From Botryllus schlosseri (taxonomy: Eukaryota > Chordata > Ascidiacea > Stolidobranchia > Styelidae), in NCBI GenBank assembly GCA_000444245.1, contig ATSW01014110.1, positions 1 through 26,324 of the forward strand: 26,324 bases of DNA, in the 5' to 3' direction. Both the position numbers and the translations under genes were made by a program. Positions 8,640 through 16,480 of the stretch are shown here, piece by piece (position 1 is the stretch's first letter; each line of letters begins with the position of its first letter). Below the pieces are notes generated by a model. That model was not told the origin of the DNA. It saw nothing but the letters and a program-made list of their open reading frames with translations, and made no database searches.

Positions 8640-9964
8640 GGGCCGAGGCCAATTCCTCTCCTTAACAAAGTAGTACTTAAGTGCGATTCTCTACTCAACT
8701 AAGTGCAGATCGANACTCAAACTTAAGTGCGCGNCAATTCTTGTCACTTAGTTGAGTATCGATTTTCAGACGTCATTTTCCGAAATACCGTTGCCAGATT
8801 TTTTTCGCCTTCAACCGGACACGTGTGAACGATTTTGTCATGACAACACGACGCTGTCGTCATTATTTCGTCACTGACCTACAAAGTAGCCGCAGCTCTC
8901 ACTGATTTATCTCAATGCAATGAATAGCCTCAGGCCATCAGCAGATCCACACTATCTGAAGATGGCCCAATCGAAACATATAAATCCTTGTAGATACCCG
9001 GAACGTTCCTATGCCCCACAGAAGTATATTTGCAAGACGCTACAAACCCATTCGACTTTATAAAGATATGTTTCACAGCNGTCNCGAACACGTAAGTGCA
9101 GGCCTGAAAGAACAAAATAATCCATCAATATCGTGAGAACAAATTGAAAAATTAACGCATTTCCAGGATTTCTTTCCAATTGAAGCTCCTTTGAACTTTC
9201 CCATATACCCAGACCCACCCGACATTTTCTCCCTTGAATAATCATATTCTTGTTTCCAATAGCTTATTGGTGCTATCGTCTAAATTGGCTTGCAGGAATA
9301 GCGACTCCATCCCAACACTGATATTACCAGGAACTCTATCAGCTGAGGTTAATGGGGGTCTGTTCAAGATGCTTCATCTATTTTGTTGTGGGAAGAGCAT
9401 GCGTAAAGTACCAGCAGCGTTAAATTCGAGAGCTATAGCAGCAGCACAAAACTTGTCGGTTTTGCTCGACGATCGCAATATCCTAATGTCGTCATTTCTG
9501 TGTCTATAAATTTCAAAACGCAGTTGACGGGAAATTTGTATAATAAAATTATATTGAACAAAATCCACTCAAGTGCGATCTCACTACTTCACCCAACATT
9601 CCGGTATACCGAGATGCCGTACGATAAGAAGTCGAAAGCGTACACAAGATAATTACAAATACAATTATAAACACAACATCCGTCCAAGTGTCACTGATTT
9701 CATTCGCTCAGTAGAACCCCACATCACGAAATAGCGTTTGACCTATATATACGACAGTACCGGTACTCCTGTATTTGGCGGGTGTTGCCTGCAGTTGGCT
9801 GCTCGACCGTGAAAATTGACACTTAAGTCTGGTGGTGNGGTGACTTAGATTTGAGTGCCGATTCTGACGTATTTNAGTNTGAGTATACTTTTTGAGGCGA
9901 GTTGAGTATCGAATTCGTTGCTGAGTAGAGAATCGTTACTGAGTAGAAGAATTGGCCTCGGCCC
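8640..9964. mobile_element. PIF/Harbinger-like DNA transposon, 1325 bp, non-autonomous
   Basis: Both ends carry the inverted repeat GGGCCGAGGCCAATTC, flanked by TTA on each side (8637-8639 and 9965-9967). GGG-starting ends with a 3 bp TWA duplication are typical of the PIF/Harbinger superfamily. Subterminal zones hold repeated ACTTAAGTGCG, TTGAGTATCGA and GAGTAGAGAATCG motifs. Small open frames inside (minus 9568-9374 and 9245-9009) show no recognisable DDE transposase, so I call it non-autonomous. About seven of the window's ambiguous bases fall here, which suggests a repeat that was hard to assemble. Confidence 0.65.
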
Positions 9965-10811
9965 TTAATTAAATAAAATGGTTACAGTATGGTGTATAAA
10001 TACACTAAAATGTTCAAATCGACTTGATAATTATTTTCATTTGTTATAATTATGCTTGCATAACAGAACATAAGAAGAAAGAAATGTTCAAGTTTGTAAA
10101 ATGTCGAAACCAAAATCAGGCATTTCTAGTGGTTTAGAAAACGATACAAATGATGAATAAATATATGTAAGTAAAGGAGGTCGTATCTACGTGGCTGTGT
10201 CGTGACTGTCGTGGGGTGGCTGTGTCGTGACTGTCGTGGGGTGGCGTTCCCTATCCTTCGATGTCGAAGCGAGAGNNNAATGTAATTCAAATATGGAATA
10301 CAAATTTTACAAGATGCAAGAAGATTGATTGAATGCAGAGCAAAATTCAATTCCTGAAAGACTTGATATAAAACGAATATTAGTAGGGATATGTGGTTAT
10401 TATAAATTCAAAGTAATTGCAAGATGAAGCTGCATGTGATCTAGTCAGCATCGTGTATACTGTAGCTATTACGAATACTGCTAACTGATTCTACATATTG
10501 TGTACACTGACTATATTACGGCGAATAAATTTCATTTGTAGTCTCTAACCCACCCAGTTCAATGCAATGATATCCAGCACCAGATACATCAACTAATATA
10601 TACCATAAATTCACGGAGTTCATACAAACAATAGCGTTTTCCACTGTATATCCCACGCAGTAGAATGGGTTGTTTCAAAGTCACTCGTAAATTTATATAC
10701 CGTAGTGGCTTCATGGAGTTTGGTTTATTTATCAACCAATTGGAATGCATCCATGCGAAACAAATAAACAAAACCATTGACATCTTTTAATAATATCGCA
10801 ATCTTGCGGTG
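9965..10811. other. Intergenic DNA with one small tandem repeat
   Basis: AT-rich sequence with no recognisable gene. The only structured part is the 25 bp tandem duplication at 10191-10245, followed by three Ns at 10276-10278. Confidence 0.4.
10191..10245. repeat. 25 bp tandem duplication (2.2 units)
   Basis: The unit GTGGCTGTGTCGTGACTGTC+GTGGG occurs at 10191-10215 and 10216-10240 without mismatch and is followed by a partial GTGGC. It is markedly more GC-rich than its surroundings. Confidence 0.9.
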
Positions 10812-10995
10812 TTTAGATACAATACAATACAATACATTGGGTTATAATGTTCATCTGAACAAGCTACACATACAATGTACAATGCGATAAGACACAATGA
10901 AATGTAACGAACAGATAGGAGGATGTCGAACGACACGCATCAGTAGCGATCCTTTACTCAAACATCCACCTCGGCCTAGAGTGCCTCGGCCTAGA
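10812..10995 (-). mobile_element. Diverged LINE 3' UTR, minus orientation, with (TGTAT)n tail
   Basis: Read on the minus strand it carries CTAGGCCGAGGTGGATGTTT, then TTCGACATCCTCCTATC and a TTTCATTGTGTCTTATCGCA block, the same order as in the plus-strand copies at 11641-11790. It ends in a (TGTAT)n tail (10836-10817). The arms GGATGT and ACATCC replace the GGTGTC and GACACC of the other copies. Confidence 0.65.
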
Positions 10996-11139
10996 GATTT
11001 GATGAGAATAATGTTAATGAGTCAAGTATGATTAAGAGGAGTGAGAATCACTAACTCTGTCGTCTTATATAGGCCCAGCTAAATTCAAGAAACTAATATA
11101 CGACCACAAAGAGAAGGAAAAATCAGTTCAGCTCATCAA

Positions 11140-11790
11140 AATAGATATTCTCATTATTATTTGCAAACATCAGGTCCGTATCATAGCTAAGGCCCTGAAG
11201 GGATCAGGATGTGTGTCCAACAAATAGCTGCTCAAAGGATTCGATGTCCCAAACATAAAAGATATGAGGAAACTAGAAATTACGAAGTTTATGTATCAGT
11301 TCCACTGCCCCCGAAAACTTCATTGACTTCTTTACATCCTGTNTCTTATANAGTGCAACAAGGTACAACATACGCACGTCCACGTCGTCCAACTATCATA
11401 TGATGGACGAAAGAGATCATCGCTTTATCAATATGCCGGACCTGATTTGTGGAACAGTATCTCGTCGGATATCCGACAGTCATCGAGCATGTCCACATTC
11501 AAGTCGAAATACAAACAATTTCTACTGAATGGACACTATATAATTAGCCATCTAGTATACCGGATCACGACTGGACACATCGATCTCGCCTTCTGCCACA
11601 TGCCATTTTAGTTTGTCACCTTTTCATTCAGTGTGCATGCCTCCTTTTTTACACCGCCCAGGCCAGGTGGGTGTCTGATATCGTAGACGACTCTAAGTCG
11701 TTTCGACACCTTCCTATCTTTCATTGTATCGCAGTCTTGTGTATTGAAATGATAAAATTTTTGGCAATAAATTGAATTGAATTGAAAAAT
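11140..11790 (+). mobile_element. Non-LTR retrotransposon (LINE, CR1/L2/Jockey-like), 5'-truncated copy
   Basis: One frame reads QVRIIAKALKGSGCVSN, then FDVPNIKDMRKLEITKFMYQ, then RSSLYQYAGPDLWNSISSDI and RQSSSMSTFKSKYKQFLLNG. This is the C-terminal tail typical of CR1/L2/Jockey-type reverse transcriptase ORFs (R..L.Y.GP.LWNSL...IR....L..FK..LK..L). The frame is decayed: an in-frame TAG near 11225, a TGA near 11318 and two Ns. The 3' UTR follows, with a stem GGTGTC (11670-11675)/GACACC (11705-11710), the core CTTCCTATCTTTCATTGTAT and a (ATTGA)n tail at 11770-11787. The 5' end is missing. Confidence 0.8.
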
Positions 11791-11877
11791 GATAAAATTA
11801 GGGATACCATATATCCGCTTTTAGGAGGATTTGTCCTCTTTTTTAATAGAGGTGTGTCCTCCAAGGACACCCAAATG

Positions 11878-13385
11878 CAGAGGTGGTCAGTAACGAAGTA
11901 CTTCTACTTTTTCGAAATACTCAAGTAGTTTGCATCTACTTCCGGTACTTACTCAAGTAGATCTGGTTTTCGCTTCTTCTACTTCTACTTTGTGATCTAC
12001 TTACTTACTTATTTCTATTTTCAATTCGTCAAGTAGAAGTAGTTTAATCCTCCAATCAGGAAGATAGTCTGAGGAATTTCGGGGCTGTTTTCAATTTTCA
12101 TTTAATTTTCATAAAAGTTGAGTAAAGCTCAGAATTTTCGTAGGGCTTCGCGCTCAGTTGATACGGTGTAACCAGTATGATTTCACGAAAGTATCGGTAA
12201 ATATAATTTAGCTAGCGGGTTTGTGTGGTTCAGTTCACACCGCATTGTCGCCCTTCGCCCAAGTAAAATATTTCATCACGGTATATTTGGCTCATCATAA
12301 CGTTTGAAACTGATGTTTCGCAATCTAGCGCGTTTACTTATGATTAGCAGTCCATGGTGTGTCGCTGGAAAAGTGAACTTTTTTTAGTTTTAGGGCTGTT
12401 TTACCATACCACCTTTGAAACTTTCTGAACTAAAGACATGAAATACATTTTTAACTTTTAGAAGTAGTATTTATATATTACTTTCAATTCCCAGTATCAT
12501 ATACTTTGAGTTCTAATGAATATCAGTTCTTTTGTCGCCCTCCGCCACATGCCACCTCATTTTGTCGCTTGCGTCTTATATTCTCTGCTTTACTTGTCAT
12601 TCAGTGTACAATTGTACAATGTACATGCCTCTTATTTACTTCGCCTAGGCTAAGGTGGGTGTCTGATCTTAATGGCTACTCCAAGTTGTTTCGACACCTT
12701 CCTATCTTTTCATTGTATCGCAGTCTTGTGATGTTTTGAAACGATGAAAATGGTAATAAACCTGATTGATTGATTAAACATACATGTTGATTTGTTGAAG
12801 TATAAAAGCAAGTGTGGTAATGCCTTTAATTTCCGGAAATAAAGCTATATACACAATATGGCATTTTTACAATCTACCATATGTTTTATTNACGTTTACT
12901 AATCGCGCAAAGTGTTTGCATTGTATCCTATGCAACTTCTCCGTATTGCTCTTCGACCAAACTACCGGCCTTGGGGGAGTGCGCCATACCATGATATTTT
13001 CTGAAAAGTGCTGTTTGATTAAACATAGGATTAGTATCGCATTTCCACATCAATACTATCATTTTCATCCCATAATGTGGACGAATGCTTATGCTGTCGA
13101 AAATTGAATACCTCCTGGTATGCATCAACATGAATCAAGCTCGGCACCTTTCGCATAGCTCAATTTGTACCTTTTGACAATCCATGCGAACGAATTACGA
13201 TCGTTTTCACAAATACCTACTTCCTTACTTGAGTAGATTTGAAGTCATTCAATTCTACTTCTACTTCAAGTAGTTTTAGGTAGCTTATGGAATAAGTACT
13301 TCTACTCGTACTTGAGTAGATGTTTTCGTCGCTACTTCTATTTCTACTTGAGTAGCCTTATTATTGACTACTTTGACCACCTCTG
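11878..13385. mobile_element. hAT transposon (CAGAGGTGG family), 1508 bp, nested
   Basis: Termini are CAGAGGTGGTCAGTAACGAA and, on the other strand, CAGAGGTGGTCAAAGTAGTC. Both subterminal regions are rich in ACTCAAGTAG/CTACTTCTACTT motifs. The target duplication is CCCAAATG (11870-11877) and CCCAAATA (13386-13393), one mismatch. No transposase is recognisable, and part of the interior is an inserted LINE 3' end (about 12520-12777). This is the complete reference for the fragments at 766-809, 2879-3062, 4979-5472 and 22620-22706. Confidence 0.9.
12520..12777 (+). mobile_element. LINE 3' UTR copy with (GATT)n tail, inside the hAT
   Basis: It shares CGCCACATGCCA, CATTCAGTGT, CGCCTAGGC, GGTGGGTGTCTGAT and TTTCGACACCTTCCTATC in the same order as the copy at 11560-11790. 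The stem arms are GGTGTC (12658-12663) and GACACC (12693-12698). The tail is GATTGATTGATT, different from the tails of the other copies. Confidence 0.8.
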
Positions 13386-13395
13386 CCCAAATATC

Positions 13396-13712
13396 ATCCT
13401 CATCATCATCATATCATTGGTTTATTTGCAATTTTATCAGTTCAATACACCACAAAAATGCGATACAATGAAAGGATAGGAAGGTGTCGAAGTGACTTGG
13501 AGTAGAGTCTATGGAATCAGACACGCATCTTGGCCTAGGCGATGTAAAGAGGAGGCATGCACACTGAATGAAAAGTAAAAGAATATAGTATAAAAAAATC
13601 AAGCGACAAAAATGGGGTGGCATGTCATGGAAAGCGAGATCGATAGGTCAGGTCGTGATCCGGTAATGTTGAGGATGGACTAGTATTTATATTTAGTAGT
13701 AGGCTAATCATC
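13396..13712 (-). mobile_element. LINE 3' UTR copy, minus orientation, inside the TAGGG element
   Basis: Read on the minus strand from about 13712 it gives ACCGGATCACGACCTGACC, CATTCAGTGTGCATGCCTCC, CGCCTAGGCC, GTGTCTGAT, TTCGACACCTTCCTATCC and TTTCATTGTATCGCATTTTT, then a (TGA)n-like tail represented by CATCATCATCAT on the plus strand at about 13399-13413. It interrupts the TAGGG element at a TCCTC site. Confidence 0.8.
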
Positions 13713-14065
13713 TTTAGCATGCCGTCCTCTTTCTTTTTGCTTTGAGTTTTAGAGGATTAGACAGCGAAAACTAAAAAGGTCAACCCGATAAAATTAACTA
13801 TCCATAGAAACTGGATTTTTCAGGCATTGCCGCGAAGGTTGTAAATAAAGGTCAACTCTTTTAAAATTACAATTATCTGTATATGAATCCCCCGTTTTTA
13901 TGTCTGCTATTGAAACGTGGAAAAAAGTATCCTATTTTTTGGATCTGAAAATATGGTAACCCTAGATAACATATATAGCGAACCGTGCGTTTACTCGAAT
14001 AGTTGTGCCAAACCCTTGAAGAATCAGGCTGAAAAAAAAACGAAATTGGCAGATGCCATATTTTG

Positions 14066-14449
14066 CAGTGTTGCTATATATTTCGAGATCCGGAAAAGAG
14101 GACGCTTTTTACAAATAACAAAACTTACGAATCGGACTAGAAAACGAGTAATTTGAAAAATTGTTCTGCTCTGTTGACTAAAAAAAAGTCATTTTCCGAA
14201 TCTACTCCTGCAAAACCCGCCCTAACACAATATTGTATTATGTTGACTAAAAAAGGTCATTTTTTCAAATCGATTCCCGAAAGACCCGCTCTAACATCAT
14301 ATTTTGTTCGTCATTGCAAATACATTTTTCGCGCCACTTATTCCCGTTATACTCGTGCCCATACATTGTACAAACACCTAGCTGTCGGATCTATAAATAG
14401 GATGACTTGCCAAAGCTATAAATGTAGGACGTCTATGATGGTAACCCTA
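14066..14449. mobile_element. TAGGG-family DNA element, 384 bp copy
   Basis: The left end CAGTGTTGCTATATATTTCG with GGAAAAGAGGACGC matches the family terminus AGGGTTGCAATATTTTGG with GGGAAAGGAGGACAC. The right end is GTAGGACGTC, then GGTAACCCTA. Internal blocks TTGACTAAAAAAGGTCAT and TTCCCGAAAGACCCGCTCTA recur at 14639-15022. The length equals that copy exactly. No clear target duplication. Confidence 0.65.
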
Positions 14450-14638
14450 TATTTAATCAATATATTGACTGGAACCAAATCACGGTTTTAATATGTTCTC
14501 CGAAGAAGTAATTGATAAACAAGTGATTGGTTCAAAATGGTCTTATTAGATTTCTATACTTGTTTCCTAATCCAAGCTTATTGGACTATATAGATTACTA
14601 ACCAACGTAGGTCAATCATCTATACTTGCACTGAACAT

Positions 14639-15022
14639 TAGAGTTACCACATTTTGGAATCGGGAAAGGAGGACACTGTCACCAAATCGGAAAAGTTAGT
14701 TGAACAAGACTGAAAACTGCCAATTTCACTATTTGCGCTGTAAAATTTGGTGAGTTGACCAAAAAAAGGTCATCATTTTCGACCGGCTCCCATTTTACAC
14801 ACTTTTGACTTAAATTTACTGGTACTGGTACTAAATAAAAAATGTCGTCACTTTCGACCGATCCCCGAATTACCGCTCGAACGTCCGTCTTGGCTATTTA
14901 CCGTCATTTATGCCCATTTTCGCTGTAAAGGAGGACGAACTGCCAAAAAGGAGTACATTTAGGCGCGTCCTCGGAGAACATTTTCGAAAACCTGAAAAGG
15001 AGGACGTATGCTGGTAAGCCTA
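14639..15022. mobile_element. TAGGG-family DNA element, 384 bp copy
   Basis: It starts TAGAGTTACCACATTTTGGA and ends GGAGGACGTATGCTGGTAAG+CCTA. Flanking 8 bp duplications are CTGAACAT (14631-14638) and CTGATCAT (15023-15030), one mismatch. The body holds TTGACCAAAAAAAGGTCAT-type motifs and paired GGAGGAC blocks near each end. No coding potential. Confidence 0.82.
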
Positions 15023-15039
15023 CTGATCATGGATTCGGC

Positions 15040-15172
15040 TGGTTTCTTCATTGTACCGCAATTTTGAATAAGCCTTGTCGTGTAGACACCTTCTTATCCT
15101 TTCATTTTATCGAAATTTTTGTGGTGGATTGAACTGATATAAATTGCTAATAAACCCAACCAAACCGAAATC
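15040..15172 (+). mobile_element. LINE 3' UTR fragment with CCAAM-type tail
   Basis: GTAGACACCTTCTTATCCTT, TCATTTTATCGAAATTTTTG and TGGTGGATTGAACTGATA match the LINE 3' end, followed by AATAAACCCAACCAAACC. A second, shorter match (TTCATTGTACCGCAATTTTG) lies directly before it, as if two 3' ends had joined. Confidence 0.65.
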
Positions 15173-16411
15173 CCAAACAGAAAACTTCTGAAATACATTG
15201 CTGCGGTGTGATTAGAAACATATCGACGACTATACTGGCAGGACTTTTTGGATCTGGATTATATGTTACTAAACCAGTTTTTGATCTTGATGCTGTAAAA
15301 CCATGATCCGTACGGAACCAATATCTATATATCTAATATATTTCTAATTTGGAATGGTGGATTTGTACCTTTGACCTTCACTTCCTTCATGATGACTTGA
15401 TTGACTCGATGAGTTGATGACGTCGTAACCAGCTGGCGTCACGCTTCGATGAGCTGCTTAAACATACACTTTGCTCGACTCGTGCTGGACTGGATTGATG
15501 GCATTTGTTCGAATACTTTTGCATCTCATTTTATGGCCGTGTCATCATTTATGCAATCGTTAAGTGTGATTCTTCAAGAATGACTTCATTGCTGGTTTGT
15601 TCTGCGTTTCCATAATGTATTTCCGTTTCAACCCAGAATATAAGTGCTGTATTTTTTTTAAGGAAATCTTTTCCATTCGGGCTGTTGTATTGATGAGAGC
15701 TGACTATAGTTATAGTTACACCAAGATTTCGCCTGTTCCTGCATTTGTATACACATTTCTGTCTTCTGTATTTATATATTTTCATGTGGATCCGAATAAA
15801 CGATTGACTCTTCAGTCTCACTTAACTTGAACAGACCAGCTTGCTATGTATTAAGTATATAAGCTATATTCATTTGCAGTAGTATGGTATGGCAGTGGAT
15901 ATTTTTCGCTTTTCGACAGAAGTATTAGTAATAAAAACAAATTTTTACCAATTGTAAAACATGAAGTGCTGCAAAATCTTGTGTAGTTATAATAGTTCGA
16001 ATTTATAAAATTTCAAAACTTCCTGTTCCGAATCAGCTTCGTAAACTGTACTGTAGCTGCCCCAATTTGGCCAAATTCAATTAATATGCCTAAAGGTAAA
16101 GTCATGTACACTGTCTGGGATCCATTGGAGTTCGTGATAGTGGTGGGATTGATTTGAAACGTAACGTTCAATTTTCTGTTAAAGTGAATATTCTATGCAA
16201 TAAACCCTTGACTCACCTGACTCGCGCACGATTAATTGCTGAAAACAACCAAGGTTTCTAGTCTGTTAACTGTGATCTGATCACTACTGTCCGAGTTAAC
16301 TTCAATCGGATCTACTCATTCGTGGTTTTCTTGATATATTTAGATGGAAGTCGTTTGAATACTTGTTAACTGATCTGTGCCAAAAACAGGAAGCAATTTT
16401 AAGCAAGAGGA
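15173..16411. other. Intergenic region upstream of ELOA
   Basis: It should contain the ELOA promoter and 5' UTR, but I see no TATA box, CpG-rich block or other clear element. CCAAAAACAG near 16390 could be a cis- or trans-splice acceptor before the start codon; this is not supported further. The open frames at 15549-15830 on both strands resemble no family. Confidence 0.4.
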
Positions 16412-16480
16412 ATGGAAGAAACTGTTGCATTGATTGAAAAATACAAAGCCCGGTTAAACACACAGTATGAGTTCAAGAAG
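16412..16480 (+). CDS. ELOA: ELOA exon 1 (start; LW domain helix 1)
   Basis: 23 codons, donor AAGAAG/GTCAGT, phase 0. METVALIEKYKARL-like sequence (MEETVALIEKYKARLNTQYE) aligns with vertebrate [20 protein letters not shown]. Confidence 0.9.

Larger units (their letters stand above)
11799..13964. mobile_element. TAGGG-family DNA element, 2166 bp because of nested insertions
   Basis: Termini are TAGGGATACCATATATCCGC and, from the other strand, TAGGGTTACCATATTTTCAG. The flanking 8 bp duplication has one mismatch (GATAAAAT at 11791-11798, GATAACAT at 13965-13972). Removing the nested hAT with its duplication (about 1516 bp) and the inverted LINE fragment (roughly 0.3 kb) leaves a body close to the 384 bp of the other family members. 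The 8 bp duplication and the TAGGG start fit the hAT superfamily. Confidence 0.8.

Noticed and set aside
8930-9568. Transposase gene on the minus strand of the Harbinger-like element
   Set aside because: The translated segments show no DDE or helix-turn-helix motifs that I can recognise.
8637-9967. piggyBac assignment from TTAA-like flanks
   Set aside because: The left flank is TTA followed by the element's G, not TTAA. A 3 bp TTA duplication with GGG ends fits PIF/Harbinger better.
12814-13131. Overlapping open frames inside the nested hAT
   Set aside because: No hAT transposase motifs (no BED finger, RW or dimerisation signature) and no coding-like composition.
14153-14491. 112-codon plus-strand open frame
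   Set aside because: It lies within the 384 bp TAGGG-family element, which recurs elsewhere without keeping the frame open.
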